DNA of 64,000 nucleotides from Sphingopyxis sp. LC81 (GCF_000756375.1 NZ_JNFD01000046.1:1-64000); one strand, 5' to 3'; counted from the stretch's first letter, positions 1-9,840 are shown. Translations and numbers: made by a program. The notes: generated by a model not told the origin, from the letters alone.

Positions 1-656
1 GCCCCCTGCCCCGACCCCTCGCCGGCGAGATTCCAATAGCCGTGGTTGGTGATGTTGACGATCGTCGGCTTGTCGGTCGTCGCGCGATATTCGATGCCGA
101 GCTCGTTCTTCTCGTTGAGCGAATAGGTCGCAAGCACGGTGAGCTTGCCCGGATAACCCTGATCGCCGTCGGGGCTGACATAACGCAGCGTCACCGACGC
201 CGTTGCCCCCTTCTTGACCTCGACGACCTCCCACAGCACCTTGTCGAAACCGGCGGTGCCGCCATGCAGCGAATTGCCGATGTTGTTGACCGGCGTCTGA
301 TAATGTTTGCCGTCGAGGCTGAACTTGCCCTTCGCGATGCGGTTGGCGAAGCGTCCGACCGTCGCACCGAAATATTCGGACTTGGCGAGATAGCCGTCGA
401 TCGAGGGATAGCCGAGCTGGACGTCGGCGACCTTGCCCTGCTTGTCGGGCATCATCAGCGACTGGATCGCGGCGCCCCAGTTGATGATCGTCGCCGAAAC
501 GCCCTTGGCGTTGGTCAGCGTCACCGCCTCGACCTGCCGTCCGTCGGGGAGAGCGCCAAAAGGCTTGCGCTGGATTTCCGCCGCGCCCGCGGGGGCAAGG
601 GCCAGCGCCCAGCCGGCCGCCCCGATTGCGAGCGATGCCGCAAGCTTCGCCTTCAT
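1..656 (-). CDS. galM: Aldose 1-epimerase (galactose mutarotase), exported, 3' end outside window
   Basis: This gene runs off the left edge, so only the first 218 residues are visible. A signal peptide is evident (MKAKLAASLAIG followed by a hydrophobic run ending in APAGAA), which places the enzyme in the periplasm. Family motifs follow: GATVGRFANRI near residue 95, SLHGG, and NITNHGYWNLAG near the visible end, which carries the substrate-binding histidines of the GalM family. The catalytic Glu near the C terminus is not covered. It interconverts alpha and beta anomers of aldoses. The ATG at 656 is preceded by a strong AGGGAGAG ribosome site. It is the last visible gene of the leftward sugar cluster and lies 66 bp after the lactonase gene, with an AT-rich candidate operator in that gap. 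Confidence 0.93.
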   Translation of the reverse strand, partial: MKAKLAASLAIGAAGWALALAPAGAAEIQRKPFGALPDGRQVEAVTLTNAKGVSATIINWGAAIQSLMMPDKQGKVADVQLGYPSIDGYLAKSEYFGATVGRFANRIAKGKFSLDGKHYQTPVNNIGNSLHGGTAGFDKVLWEVVEVKKGATASVTLRYVSPDGDQGYPGKLTVLATYSLNEKNELGIEYRATTDKPTIVNITNHGYWNLAGEGSGQG

Positions 657-710
657 GATAATCTCTCCCTATTCATGGTCTATCACGCACCTTTTTGCGA
701 GTAAAGCCGT

Positions 711-726
711 TTAATATGATAATTAA
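711..726. promoter_or_regulatory. Candidate sugar-regulon operator, site A
   Basis: An AT-rich 16-mer with perfect TTAAT/ATTAA outer arms surrounds the 9-mer ATATGATAA, in a gap of otherwise GC-rich DNA upstream of galM. It overlaps the stop codon of the lactonase gene. The same 9-mer recurs at 4512-4520 and a variant (GTATGATCA) at 6627-6635, each before a gene of the same cluster. A regulator is not identified; the operator role is inferred. Confidence 0.4.
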
Positions 727-1583
727 CTTGCGAATTGGCGTGGGGCAAATCCCCGGACGCCGGCATCGACCTCGAACAAGGCGCCGGCGTGCGGCGACGC
801 GGTGTCGTCTTCGGCGGCCGAGGTGACGAACAGGCGGTCCAAATCGGCGCCCGCGAAGGTGCAGCTGGTGAGCTGCGACGCGGGCAGCGCGATGCTGCGG
901 TCGAGGCTGGCGTCGGGCGCGTAGCGTTCGATGCGCCCCGCACCCCAGAGCGCGATCCAAAGCCCGCCCTCGACATCGAAAGTCATGCCGTCGGGGGTTC
1001 CGTCGCGATCGGCGAAATCGAGAAAAATGCTGCGATCGTGCAGACTGCCATCATCGGCGATGCGATAGCGATAGACGTGCCCCAGCTTGCTGTCGGTATG
1101 GAACAGATGCTCGCCGCCAGGCATGAGCGCGGGGCCGTTCGCGATCGTATAGCCGGTATCGACCCGGGTGACGCGGCGATCGGGATCGAGCCGATAGAGG
1201 CTGCCGCTCGCGCCTTCGCAATCGAACGGCATCGTCCCCGCCCATATGCGCCCCGCGTCGTCGGCCTTGGCGTCGTTCATCCGGTTCGCGGGCAGGTCGG
1301 GCTCGGGATCGTGGAACGGCGTCACCGTGAAGGGATCGAGCCGCAGCTCGGCGAAACCGCTTTGCAGGCCCGCGATGAAACCGTCGCCCGGCGCGCGCTC
1401 GATCACCCAGCCGATCGGCTCGGCGAGCGTCCAGCGGGTCGCCTCCCCGCCCGCGAGGTCGAACCGATTGAGCGCGCAGCCGAGAATGTCGACCCAGTAC
1501 AGCGCATTGTCGCGCGGCGACCACAAAGGCCCCTCGCCCAGCCGGTCGCGCGTATCGCGCTCAACGATCTCGAAAGCGCTCAA
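723..1583 (-). CDS. SMP-30/gluconolactonase family sugar lactonase
   Basis: This 286-residue protein belongs to the SMP-30/gluconolactonase/LRE beta-propeller family, which hydrolyses sugar-acid lactones using a divalent metal. The metal-ligand Glu sits in GEGPLWSP near residue 17. Other family motifs are the [16 protein letters not shown] stretch, an [10 protein letters not shown] turn and [16 protein letters not shown], which supply the Asn and Asp ligands. Its ATG overlaps the stop of the upstream dehydratase gene (ATGA), so the two are probably translationally coupled. Beside a sugar 1-dehydrogenase and an arabonate-type dehydratase, the likely substrate is L-arabino- or a related aldono-lactone. 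The exact sugar cannot be read from the sequence. Confidence 0.9.
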   Translation of the reverse strand: MSAFEIVERDTRDRLGEGPLWSPRDNALYWVDILGCALNRFDLAGGEATRWTLAEPIGWVIERAPGDGFIAGLQSGFAELRLDPFTVTPFHDPEPDLPANRMNDAKADDAGRIWAGTMPFDCEGASGSLYRLDPDRRVTRVDTGYTIANGPALMPGGEHLFHTDSKLGHVYRYRIADDGSLHDRSIFLDFADRDGTPDGMTFDVEGGLWIALWGAGRIERYAPDASLDRSIALPASQLTSCTFAGADLDRLFVTSAAEDDTASPHAGALFEVDAGVRGFAPRQFAS

Positions 1584-3394
1584 TGGCTGTCCCTCGGCAG
1601 GCCGGCATTTTGGGCGAGCCGCTGATATTTGGTCGCGGCCTCCAGCGCGGCGCCGCTGTCGAACTGGCCGACCAGCTGGCGCTGGATTTCCTGCCAGGGC
1701 GTCTGCGACGCCGGATAGGCGTAGCCGCCCGCTTGCTCGAGCCGGCTCCGCCGCGCGACAAGCTCGGCGTCGTCGACCAGCATGTCGGCGGTCCGGCGCA
1801 CGAGGTCGACGCGAATGATGTCGCCCGTCGCCAATAGCGCCAGCCCGCCGCCGGCGGCGGCCTCGGGCGATGCGTTCAGGATCGAGGGACTGCCCGACGT
1901 GCCCGACTGCCGCCCATCTCCGATGCAGGGCAAGGTATGGATCCCCCGCTTGATGAGCGCGACGGGGGGCTGCATGTTCACGACTTCGGCGCCGCCTGGA
2001 TAGCCGATCGGCCCGGTGCCGCGGATGACGAGAATGCAGCCCTCGTCGATGCCGAGCGCCGGATCGTCGATGCGCGCGTGATAATCCTCGGGACCGTCGA
2101 ACACGATCGCACGGCCTTCGAAGACATTCGGCCGATCGGGGTCCGACAGATAGCGCGCGCGAAACGCGTCAGAGATCACGCTCGCCTTCATCACCGCCGA
2201 ATCGAACAGATTGCCGCTGAGCACCATCAACCCCGCATCCTCGCGAAGCGGCGACGCAAAGGGCCGGATCACCGCCGCATCCTGCGTCACCGCTTCGCCG
2301 CAATTCTCCGCGAGCGTGCGGCCGTTGGCGGTGAGCACAGTCCCGTCGAGCAGTCCCTGGCGCAGCAGTTCGCCGATCACCGCCGGGACGCCGCCGGCGC
2401 GATAGAAATCCTCGCCCAGATATTCGCCCGCGGGCTGCAGGTTGACGAGCAGGGGAACATCCTCGCCCTCGCGCTGCCAGTCGTCCATCGTCAGCTCGAC
2501 CCCGATATGCCGCGCGATCGCGTTGAGGTGGATCGGCGCATTCGTCGACCCGCCGAGCGCGGCATTGACCTTGATCGCATTCAGGAACGCGGCGCGGGTC
2601 AGAATGTCGGAGGGCTTGCGATCGGCGTGCACCATCTCGACGATCGTGCGGCCGGTCTGCCAGGCGCATTCCTGGCGGTCGCGATAGGGCGCGGGGATCG
2701 CCGCCGACCCCGGCAACGCCATGCCCAGCGCTTCGGCCAGGCTGTTCATCGTCGTCGCAGTGCCCATCGTGTTGCAATAGCCGGTCGAAGGCGCCGAGGA
2801 GGCGACGAGTTCGACAAAGCCCTTATAGTCGATCTCGCCCGCCGCGAGCATCTCGCGCGCTTTCCATACGATCGTGCCCGACCCGGTACGCTGCCCCTTG
2901 TACCAGCCGTTGATCATCGGCCCCACCGACAGCGCGGCGGCGGGGATATTCACCGTCGCCGCGGCCATCAGGCACGCCGGGGTCGTCTTGTCGCAGCCGA
3001 TGGTCAGGACGACGCCGTCGAGCGGATAGCCGTAGAGCGTCTCGACGAGCCCGAGATAGGCGAGATTGCGGTCGAGCCCCGCCGTCGGCCGCTTGCCCGT
3101 TTCCTGAATGGGGTGCACCGGAAATTCGATCGGGATGCCGCCCGCGTCGCGGATGCCCTGCTTCACCCGATCGGCAAGGACGATGTGGTGGCGATTGCAC
3201 GGCACAAGATCGCTGCCCGTCTGCGCGATCCCGATGATCGGCCGGTTCGACTGCAACTCTTCGAGCGACAGGCCATAGTTCAGATAACGCTCGACATAGA
3301 GCGCGGTCATGTCGGGATTGTCGGGATTGTCGAACCATGATCGCGACCTCAGGGCCGGCCGCTTCGATCCGCTATCTTGCTTGTCGTCCGTCAC
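1580..3394 (-). CDS. IlvD/Edd family dehydratase, probable L-arabonate (aldonic acid) dehydratase
   Basis: The protein has 604 residues, the usual length of the IlvD/Edd family, and begins with the [18 protein letters not shown] stretch that I associate with pentonate dehydratases rather than IlvD. Three cysteines fit [2Fe-2S] ligands: Cys66 (VPCNRHH), Cys134 ([11 protein letters not shown]) and Cys207 (GYCNTMGT). Their spacings of 68 and 73 residues match what I recall of the characterised rhizobial arabinonate dehydratase, and Lys136 fits its modified lysine. The enzyme would dehydrate an aldonate to a 2-keto-3-deoxy acid. It follows the GH43-like gene by 24 bp and overlaps the lactonase gene, forming one leftward operon. 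Galactonate, fuconate or xylonate are alternative substrates. Confidence 0.9.
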   Translation of the reverse strand: MTDDKQDSGSKRPALRSRSWFDNPDNPDMTALYVERYLNYGLSLEELQSNRPIIGIAQTGSDLVPCNRHHIVLADRVKQGIRDAGGIPIEFPVHPIQETGKRPTAGLDRNLAYLGLVETLYGYPLDGVVLTIGCDKTTPACLMAAATVNIPAAALSVGPMINGWYKGQRTGSGTIVWKAREMLAAGEIDYKGFVELVASSAPSTGYCNTMGTATTMNSLAEALGMALPGSAAIPAPYRDRQECAWQTGRTIVEMVHADRKPSDILTRAAFLNAIKVNAALGGSTNAPIHLNAIARHIGVELTMDDWQREGEDVPLLVNLQPAGEYLGEDFYRAGGVPAVIGELLRQGLLDGTVLTANGRTLAENCGEAVTQDAAVIRPFASPLREDAGLMVLSGNLFDSAVMKASVISDAFRARYLSDPDRPNVFEGRAIVFDGPEDYHARIDDPALGIDEGCILVIRGTGPIGYPGGAEVVNMQPPVALIKRGIHTLPCIGDGRQSGTSGSPSILNASPEAAAGGGLALLATGDIIRVDLVRRTADMLVDDAELVARRSRLEQAGGYAYPASQTPWQEIQRQLVGQFDSGAALEAATKYQRLAQNAGLPRDSH

Positions 3395-3418
3395 TTCATT
3401 TCCTGACTTGGCTCAATG

Positions 3419-4444
3419 TCATTTGAAGGCCGCGACCAGCCGGTCGTGCTGCGCCTTGCTGATCTCGATCATCGATCCGTGGCGCGCGCCAGCGGGCACC
3501 GCGTAGCGGTTCCATTCGGTCACGCCGCTGTTCCCCGACATCTGGAACCACGGCCCCTCGAGCCGCGGCGCTTTCGACAGGCCATAGCTGGTGCCGGCAT
3601 ATTGCTCGTAATAGAGCAGCCAGTCGGCGCCGTTCGGCGCGCGGATGATCGTCGGCGCCTCGCGGAAATTGGGGCTGAGCGACGGGCCGGGCGTCGGATA
3701 GGGACCTGTCATGTCCTTCGCGCAGGTGATGCGGACGGTCTTGCCCGTCGTCCAGGCGTATGAGGGGTAACGCTCGTCCTTCAGGAGCGCGCAATAGCCG
3801 CCCTCGGGGTTCGGCTGGATGACGGTGTCGATCGTCGCCATCTCCCATTCGAACAGGCGGCGCGGCGGCCCGGCAAAGCTTTTGAGGTCGGGCGACAGGA
3901 CGTAAAGCGTGCGCTGGCTTTCCCAATAGCGTTCGGGGTCGCTCGCCGACCCCGGCACGGTCGGCGTGTGCCAGCTCAGCAGGAAACGCTTCGACGACTT
4001 GTCGAAATAAAGCTTCGGCGCGCCGATGCGCTGCAGCGGATTGGCGAGGCCGACCGCCGACTGCAGATCGGGCTGATAGGTGCCATAGGGCGCCCAGTTG
4101 ACCAGATCGTCCGACACCCAGAAGCGGATCAGCGGGTCCTCGTCGCTCTTGTTGCCGACCAGATAATAGCGCCCGTCAGGCCCCTGTGCGATCGAAGCGT
4201 GGCCGTGATAATCCTTCGACACCGGCTTTCCGCCATTGAGCTCTGTCCAATAGAGGCCATCGCGGCTGACCGAATAATAGAGGATGCCGTAATGACCGGT
4301 CTTCATATGCGCGAACAGATAGGCCTTGTCCGGATGGACATAGGTGTCGGGTGCCGATGCCGGCTGCGTGTTATCCTGCGCCAAGGCGGGCGCGACGAAC
4401 GCAGCGAGCGCAAGGCAAGCCATCGACAGTCTGCGAAGCGGCAT
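3419..4444 (-). CDS. Secreted GH43-like five-bladed propeller glycosidase
   Basis: This 341-residue protein has a signal peptide (MPLRRLSMACLALAAFV, cleavage probably after ALAQ) and repeated propeller motifs such as YYSVSRDGLYWTEL, RFWVSDDLVNWAPYG and GPWFQMSG. These are typical of the GH43/GH62/GH117-type clan of arabinosidases and xylosidases. The open frame continues upstream to 5449, but that part lies opposite the dehydrogenase gene. The ATG at 4444 has a GGGGAGAG ribosome site and directly starts the signal peptide, so it is taken as the true start. It is the promoter-proximal gene of the leftward sugar operon and faces the divergent dehydrogenase. Catalytic residues cannot be assigned with confidence, so family membership is firmer than substrate. 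Confidence 0.85.
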   Translation of the reverse strand: MPLRRLSMACLALAAFVAPALAQDNTQPASAPDTYVHPDKAYLFAHMKTGHYGILYYSVSRDGLYWTELNGGKPVSKDYHGHASIAQGPDGRYYLVGNKSDEDPLIRFWVSDDLVNWAPYGTYQPDLQSAVGLANPLQRIGAPKLYFDKSSKRFLLSWHTPTVPGSASDPERYWESQRTLYVLSPDLKSFAGPPRRLFEWEMATIDTVIQPNPEGGYCALLKDERYPSYAWTTGKTVRITCAKDMTGPYPTPGPSLSPNFREAPTIIRAPNGADWLLYYEQYAGTSYGLSKAPRLEGPWFQMSGNSGVTEWNRYAVPAGARHGSMIEISKAQHDRLVAAFK

Positions 4445-4504
4445 AAACTCTCCCCTGTGCGGACCTTGCGCGGCCCCCTTGCATAAGCTTCGATCTCGTA
4501 TAAG

Positions 4505-4523
4505 CAGATATATATGATAAATA
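4505..4523. promoter_or_regulatory. Candidate sugar-regulon operator, site B
   Basis: This AT-rich stretch in the 90-bp divergent gap between the GH43-like gene and the sugar dehydrogenase contains ATATGATAA at 4512-4520, identical to site A. It is well placed to control both directions. It lies just before the AAAGAGGA ribosome site of the rightward gene. Confidence 0.4.
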
Positions 4524-4534
4524 AAGAGGACGCG

Positions 4535-5497
4535 ATGGACGAGAGGAAAGATTTTTCGAAGGCACGCGAAGGCACGGAAATCCGCCTCGCGCTGGTCGGC
4601 ATCGGCAAGATCGCGCGCGATCAGCACTTGCCGGCGATCGCCGCCGACCCGCGCTACCGGCTGGTCGCGACCGTGAGCCGCAACGATTCGGTCGATGGCG
4701 TGCCGGGCTATCGCAACATCGACGAATTGCTCGCCGCCGGCGTCCCGCTCGACGCGGTGTCGCTGTGCACGCCGCCCGAAGGACGCGCCGATATCGCGCG
4801 CCGCGCGATCGATGCCGGCCTGCACGTGATGCTCGAAAAGCCGCCCGGCGTCACCGCCGATGAAGTGCACGCGCTGGCGCGCCACGCGGCGGCAAAGGGC
4901 GTCACTTTGTTCGCCTCCTGGCACTCGCGCGAAGCCGCCGCGGTCGATAGCGCGCGCGACTGGCTGTCGGATCGCGTCGTCACCGGCGGGCGGATCGTGT
5001 GGAAGGAGGATATCCGCCAGTGGCATCCCGGGCAGGAGTGGATCCTCGAGCGCGCGGGCATGGGGGTCTTCGATCCCGCCATCAACGCCCTCTCGATCCT
5101 GACCCGCATCCTGCCAGCACGCTTCGTGGTCGAGGCCGCCACCCTCGACATCCCGAGCAACCGGTCGGCCGCGATCGCCGCCGCCTGCACATTGCGCAGC
5201 GCCGATGGCTATAAGATTGAAGCCGATCTCGATTTTCTGTTCGCCGGCGCGCCAAGCTGGGACATCGAAGTTGCGACCGATGCCGGGCGATTGATCCTGC
5301 GCGACGGCGGCGCCACGGTCGAGCTGCCCGGCGCCGCGCCGCATAGTGGCGAAAATCGCGAATATCCCCGCCTCTATGATCGCTTCCACGCGCTGGTCGA
5401 GGCCGCGGAAATCGACGCCGACACCGCGCCGCTCGAACTCGTCGAACAAGCTTACCGCGTTGGAGAGGAGCGCGCTGCGCCGCCGTTCGCGTTCTGA
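4535..5497 (+). CDS. Gfo/Idh/MocA family sugar 1-dehydrogenase (galactose/arabinose type)
   Basis: This 320-residue oxidoreductase has an N-terminal Rossmann motif (ALVGIGKIARDQHLPAI, starting about 20 residues in) and the MLEKPPG motif near residue 105, which carries the catalytic Lys of the family. The EKPPG form is characteristic of D-galactose/L-arabinose 1-dehydrogenases, which oxidise the aldose to its lactone with NAD(P)+. I chose the ATG at 4535 because AAAGAGGA lies just before it; an in-frame ATG at 4514 would add seven residues. It is divergent from the leftward operon that encodes the lactonase and dehydratase, the next two steps. It converges with the GH43 gene, leaving an 18-bp gap. 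No signal peptide is present, so it acts in the cytoplasm. Confidence 0.88.
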   Translation: MDERKDFSKAREGTEIRLALVGIGKIARDQHLPAIAADPRYRLVATVSRNDSVDGVPGYRNIDELLAAGVPLDAVSLCTPPEGRADIARRAIDAGLHVMLEKPPGVTADEVHALARHAAAKGVTLFASWHSREAAAVDSARDWLSDRVVTGGRIVWKEDIRQWHPGQEWILERAGMGVFDPAINALSILTRILPARFVVEAATLDIPSNRSAAIAAACTLRSADGYKIEADLDFLFAGAPSWDIEVATDAGRLILRDGGATVELPGAAPHSGENREYPRLYDRFHALVEAAEIDADTAPLELVEQAYRVGEERAAPPFAF

Positions 5498-5515
5498 GCC
5501 GGCGGCAACCGACGC

Positions 5516-6583
5516 TCAGCGAGCGCGCGACCCGGCGGGGACAGGCGATGGCGTTCCGGCGGCGACGGGCGCGCCGAAATCCGGCCAGCCTGCGGTGGTC
5601 CATCCAAAACGCTGGATATGCGGCGCCCGTTTCGCCGTGCAGCCCATGCCCGCGGCCGGATTGGCATGATAGATGATCCAGTTCTCCCGGCCGTCGGGCG
5701 ACCGGAAAAAGCCGTTGTGTCCGGTCGCATAAACGCCATTGGCGCTTTTGAAGACGGGCTGCGGCGACTTGCTCCACACGGCGGCGTCGAGCGGATCCGC
5801 GCCCGGCGGCGCGCGGAGCAGCCCCAGCGAATAATCATCCGACCAGCAGGCACTGGCCGAATAGGTCAGGAAAAGATCGCCCTTCGGGCCGGGCAGAAAT
5901 TCGGGCCCCTCGACGATCTGCCGGCCGCCTTGCCGTTCCCAGACATGATCGGGCCGCGCGATCACCGCCTCGCGCCCCTTCAGGGTCCAGGGGTTCGCCA
6001 TCTCAGCAATCGCGATGGCGCTGTCGGGGCCGATGTAGGGCGAATAGGCGAAATAGCGTTTGCCGCCGTGATCGAAGACGGTGCCGTCGATCCCGGCGTG
6101 CGCCGTGTTGACGCGGCCGCGATCGACCCATTTTCCGCTCAACGGATCGGGGCCCGCATTTTCCAGGACAAAGACCGCGCGATGATCGTCGTCGGTGAAC
6201 CCGCTGGCGGTCGCGGAATAATAGAGGAACCACTTCCCATCGATGCGATGCAGTTCGGGCGCCCATATCGAATGCGCGTTCGCCCCCTCCTTCGGCGGCG
6301 TCCAGACGGTCACCGGCGCGACCGCGCCCAGTCTCGCGACATTGTCGGTCCGCCAGAGCGCGATCCGGTCGCCGAGCGTATGGGTGTAATAATAATATCC
6401 ACCGTCCTGCAGAATCCACGGATCGGGCCCCGAGGGAAGCAGCGGGTTGGCGAAGGTGGCGACACCCGTCTCCTCAGCCGCCGCAGGCAATGCAAGACCG
6501 CCGATTGCCGCGACCGCAACACCCCACGCGATCCGCCGGACGACGCGGCGCGCAAGACGGTTGACCGAACCCGAAAAATGCAT
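5516..6583 (-). CDS. Secreted GH43 glycosidase, probable arabinan endo-1,5-alpha-L-arabinosidase
   Basis: The 355-residue protein has a signal peptide (RRIAWGVAVAAIGGLALPAAA) and a clear GH43 catalytic propeller. The general-base Asp sits in NPLLPSGPDPWIL just after the signal. The HSIWAPELHRIDGKW blade is diagnostic of the family. The pKa-modulating Asp is in AGIDGTVF and the general-acid Glu in EGPEFLPGPKG. GNGVYATGHN-like C-terminal blade residues and SWSDDYSLG-type motifs also match arabinanases. It would cut alpha-1,5-arabinan or related arabino-oligosaccharides outside the cytoplasm. The ATG at 6583 is preceded by AAGGAGGAGAG. The upstream gap holds candidate operator C and a promoter-like TTGCCA/TTATAA pair. 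Confidence 0.9.
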   Translation of the reverse strand: MHFSGSVNRLARRVVRRIAWGVAVAAIGGLALPAAAEETGVATFANPLLPSGPDPWILQDGGYYYYTHTLGDRIALWRTDNVARLGAVAPVTVWTPPKEGANAHSIWAPELHRIDGKWFLYYSATASGFTDDDHRAVFVLENAGPDPLSGKWVDRGRVNTAHAGIDGTVFDHGGKRYFAYSPYIGPDSAIAIAEMANPWTLKGREAVIARPDHVWERQGGRQIVEGPEFLPGPKGDLFLTYSASACWSDDYSLGLLRAPPGADPLDAAVWSKSPQPVFKSANGVYATGHNGFFRSPDGRENWIIYHANPAAGMGCTAKRAPHIQRFGWTTAGWPDFGAPVAAGTPSPVPAGSRAR

Positions 6584-6908
6584 GCGCCTCTCCTCCTTAT
6601 TGCTCTGATCCTCATTTATAATATAAGTATGATCAAATTGGCAACCGGCGACTTGGGCGCGTATGCGTGGACGCGTTGGCCGGTAGCGGCCTGTCAGCTT
6701 TCACCTCGGAAATTGTGAGCGCGGCCGCCCAACCTCGTAGGGATTTCGCGCTCCATCCCGACTGTGACCCTAGGGCCACAGCACCGCATGATTCGTATGC
6801 GGCGGGAGCTTGGCGTTCATCCTAACTCTTTTCCCGAGCGTTGCTGACGCGGCTGCCGGATTTCGGCGACCGCACACATATGCCTGAAAACAACAGGAGG
6901 AGAGGATA
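6584..6908. other. Divergent intergenic region between GH43 and TonB receptor genes
   Basis: This 325-bp gap holds no convincing gene. Near the GH43 gene it carries an AT-rich promoter-like stretch (TTGCCA and TTATAA on the minus strand, 17 bp apart). A near-palindrome GTGACCCTAGGGCCAC lies at 6764-6779, with one mismatched pair around a perfect CCCTAGGG core. The receptor end has a very strong AGGAGGAGAGGATA ribosome site. The control roles are inferred. Confidence 0.5.
6616..6638. promoter_or_regulatory. Candidate sugar-regulon operator, site C
   Basis: This AT-rich stretch upstream of the GH43 gene contains GTATGATCA at 6627-6635 and shares the TATGAT core with sites A and B. On the minus strand it falls inside the spacer between a TTGCCA -35-like and a TTATAA -10-like element, a position suited to repression. 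Confidence 0.38.
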
Positions 6909-9794
6909 ATGACCCAATTCCAGCAATTTGCTCGGTCGGGAACAGCCGTCATCGCCGTAGCGGCAGCTCTGGCAAGCGCTGCCCCCGGCAACGCGCAGCA
7001 ATCGGAACCGCTTCCGCAGGACAGCATGGCCGAAACATCGGGGGATACCATTGTCGTCACCGGTTCGCGCATCCGCCGCGACCCGTTGGATCAGGAAGCC
7101 CCGATCGCGTTCATCGGTCAGGAGGATATCGCGAAGACCGGTCTCAATTCGGTCAACGACGTGCTCCAGCGGCTGCCCAGTTCGGGCGGCGGCCTCAACA
7201 GCAAGTTCAACAACAGCGGCAACCTCGGCAATCCGCCCGACGGCGGCGGCGTCGGCGCGGGCGCGGCGGAAATCGACCTGCGTTATCTGGGGTCGCGCCG
7301 CGTGCTCGTGCTCGTCGACGGCATCCGCTATGTGAACGGCGCTTCGGCGAGCGGCGTCCCCGGATCGACCGACCTCAACTCGATCCCCGAAAGCGCGATC
7401 GAGCGCATCGAGGTGCTGCAGGACGGCGCCTCGGCGATCTACGGGTCCGACGCGATCGCGGGCGTCGTCAACATCATCACCAAGAAAAGCCAGGAGGGGC
7501 TCCGCGCCAGCGCGCAGGTCGGCGGTTATGGCCAGGGCGACGGCTTTACCAAGAGCGCGCAGGTTAGCTGGGGCAATGGCCGCGGCCCGACGCAGATTGT
7601 CGTCGGCGCCAACTATGTCCAGCAGGACGGCGTCCTCGCGGGCAGCCGCGCGATTTCGCGTTTCCCTGCGCCCTATTCGAACACCTGCCTCGATGGCGGC
7701 TGTTCGGGCTTCGTGCCGCTCGGACGCTTTATCGTCTTCGGAACGCCCGATGCACAAGGGCAGATAGTAAGAAATGATTTGACGCTGCGCGGCCCGGTAA
7801 TCGGCCGCAACCCCGTGTACAATGCGGGCAATCCGACCGACCCGGCGAGCGATTTCAAGGCGTTTGGCACCGCCGACCGCTTCAATTTCGGCCCGTTCAA
7901 CTATCTCCAGATTCCGGTCGAACGCTATGGCGCCTTTATCAACGCCCGCCAGGAAATCTCCGACAGCATCAATTTCTCGGTTCGCGGGATTTGGAACCGG
8001 CGTAAATCGAAGAACCAGGCCGCGCCGCTGCCCTTTGGTTTCGGCCCCGCCGCGGGGCTGACGCCGGTGCTCGACGCGATCACCGTCGATGCGACCAACC
8101 CCTTCAACCCGTTCGGGGTGACGCTCGACGCGAGCAACACCGATCTCGTCTATCGCCGCTTCGTCGAGGGCGGCCCGCGCCGCTTCAACCAGAGCGTGAC
8201 GACCCTCTATGGCGTCGCGACGCTCGACGGCAGCTTCGAGTTCGGCGGCGGGCGCAAATGGTATTGGGACGTCAACGCCGCCTATGGCCGCAACAAGGCG
8301 AAGCAGACGATGTTCGGCAACATCAATTCGGATCGCCTGCGCCGCGCGCTCGGTCCGGTCGCCGCCTGCACCGGCGAATGCGTGCCGTTCAACATCTTCG
8401 GCGGGGTCGGTTCGATCACCCAGCCGATGATGGACTATGTCATGTTCACCCAGCGCGACCGCAGCCGCCAGTCGACCTTCAGCGCCTCGGCCAACATCAC
8501 CGGCAGCCTGTTCGACCTGCCCGGCGGGCCGCTCGGCATCGCGGTCGGGGTCGAATATCGCAAACTGAAAGGCAGCTTCGATCCCGATCCGATCGTCGCT
8601 GCGGGCTTCAGTTCGGACATCCCGGCGCTGCCGACGCGCGGCAGCTATAACGTCAAGGAAGCCTATGCCGAACTCAGCGCTCCGGTGCTGTCCGACACCC
8701 CCTTCTTCGACCTGCTCGAATTCACCGGCGCGGTGCGCTGGTCAGACTATTCGACCTCGGGCTCGACGACGACGCTGAAGGGCGGGGTCAACTGGAAACC
8801 GATCCAGGACCTGCGCCTCCGCGCTTCCTATGCCGAAGGCTTCCGCGCGCCGTCGATCGGCGAATTGTTCGGCACCCAGTCGCGCTTCGACCAGCAGATC
8901 AACGATCCCTGCTCGACCTCCACGACCACGGGCCAGAACTGGAACAATAACTCAACCGTTCGGACCAATTGCATCGCGCAGGGGGTTCCGGCCGCCGGCT
9001 ATGCGCAGGCCAATCCGCAGATTTCGGTACTCGTCGGCGGCAATCAGGATCTGGCCGCCGAAAGTTCAAAAAGCTGGATCTTTGGCGGCGTTTACAGTCC
9101 GGGTTTCGTCCCCGGCCTGTCGATCGAGGCCAATTATTACGACATCAAGATCAAGGGCGCGATCCAGGCGGTGAATGCCGAGATCACGCTGGCGCAATGT
9201 GCCGGGCAGAACGATGCCGACGCCTGCGCGCTCGTCACCCGCGCAGCGGGCGGCCAGCTGACCTTTGTCGAAGGGTTGCTCCAGAATATCGCGGGCATCC
9301 GTACCAAGGGGATCGACGCCAACCTGACCTTCCGGACACAGAAAACGTCCGCCGGGCGGTTCGGCTTCACCTGGAACAACACGATCCTGACGAAATATGA
9401 CGTGATCGTGCCGACCGCCGACGGCTCGCTGGTCGTCAGCCGCGAAGGGACCGAACAGGGCAGTCCCAGTCAGGCCTTCCCCAAATGGAAGTCGGTCGGC
9501 ATCCTCGACTGGGACGGCGCATCGATCGGCGCGACGCTGACCGGCCGTTATGTTTCGGCGATCCGCGAACCGCTGGCCAACGACAACAAGTTGAAGGCGC
9601 GCTTCTACACCGATTTCCAGCTGCGTTGGTTCCCGGCGGAGGACCCCGAGGCCTTCGGCTTCGCGCTCGGCGTGAACAATCTGTTCAACGTCAAGGCGCC
9701 GGGGTGCATCAGCTGCGACATCAACAATTTCGATCCGACCGCCTATGATTTGCCCGGGCGCTATTATTACGTCCGCGCCAGCTTCAAGATGTAG
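6909..9794 (+). CDS. TonB-dependent receptor, outer membrane oligosaccharide importer
   Basis: This 961-residue protein has a signal peptide (ending near GNAQQ), then the [15 protein letters not shown] stretch that sphingomonad receptors carry just before the plug. The plug domain covers roughly residues 50-190 ([58 protein letters not shown]). The rest is a long beta-barrel with [10 protein letters not shown] near residue 645 and the terminal strand [10 protein letters not shown] ending in an aromatic-containing motif. It imports a scarce ligand across the outer membrane using TonB energy. Its place beside secreted arabinanases and the sugar oxidation genes suggests an arabino-oligosaccharide. 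That ligand is inferred, because sequence alone does not distinguish it from an iron-chelate receptor. Confidence 0.95.
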   Translation: MTQFQQFARSGTAVIAVAAALASAAPGNAQQSEPLPQDSMAETSGDTIVVTGSRIRRDPLDQEAPIAFIGQEDIAKTGLNSVNDVLQRLPSSGGGLNSKFNNSGNLGNPPDGGGVGAGAAEIDLRYLGSRRVLVLVDGIRYVNGASASGVPGSTDLNSIPESAIERIEVLQDGASAIYGSDAIAGVVNIITKKSQEGLRASAQVGGYGQGDGFTKSAQVSWGNGRGPTQIVVGANYVQQDGVLAGSRAISRFPAPYSNTCLDGGCSGFVPLGRFIVFGTPDAQGQIVRNDLTLRGPVIGRNPVYNAGNPTDPASDFKAFGTADRFNFGPFNYLQIPVERYGAFINARQEISDSINFSVRGIWNRRKSKNQAAPLPFGFGPAAGLTPVLDAITVDATNPFNPFGVTLDASNTDLVYRRFVEGGPRRFNQSVTTLYGVATLDGSFEFGGGRKWYWDVNAAYGRNKAKQTMFGNINSDRLRRALGPVAACTGECVPFNIFGGVGSITQPMMDYVMFTQRDRSRQSTFSASANITGSLFDLPGGPLGIAVGVEYRKLKGSFDPDPIVAAGFSSDIPALPTRGSYNVKEAYAELSAPVLSDTPFFDLLEFTGAVRWSDYSTSGSTTTLKGGVNWKPIQDLRLRASYAEGFRAPSIGELFGTQSRFDQQINDPCSTSTTTGQNWNNNSTVRTNCIAQGVPAAGYAQANPQISVLVGGNQDLAAESSKSWIFGGVYSPGFVPGLSIEANYYDIKIKGAIQAVNAEITLAQCAGQNDADACALVTRAAGGQLTFVEGLLQNIAGIRTKGIDANLTFRTQKTSAGRFGFTWNNTILTKYDVIVPTADGSLVVSREGTEQGSPSQAFPKWKSVGILDWDGASIGATLTGRYVSAIREPLANDNKLKARFYTDFQLRWFPAEDPEAFGFALGVNNLFNVKAPGCISCDINNFDPTAYDLPGRYYYVRASFKM

Positions 9795-9808
9795 GCATTC
9801 GGCTTGGA

Positions 9809-9840
9809 GGGTGATCGATCTCGCGCGAGATCGATCACCC
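9809..9840. terminator. Perfect 32-bp palindrome after the TonB receptor gene
   Basis: A fully self-complementary 32-mer, with arm GGGTGATCGATCTCGC, starts 14 bp after the receptor stop. It could form a 14-15 bp stem and is best read as a transcription terminator or RNA-stabilising hairpin. No T-run follows, so a simple Rho-independent role is uncertain. Confidence 0.6.

Noticed and set aside
3419-5449. A fused 676-residue protein with a N-terminal extension to the GH43-like enzyme.
   Set aside because: The extension is opposite the dehydrogenase gene and lacks motifs; a signal peptide and ribosome site define the start at 4444.
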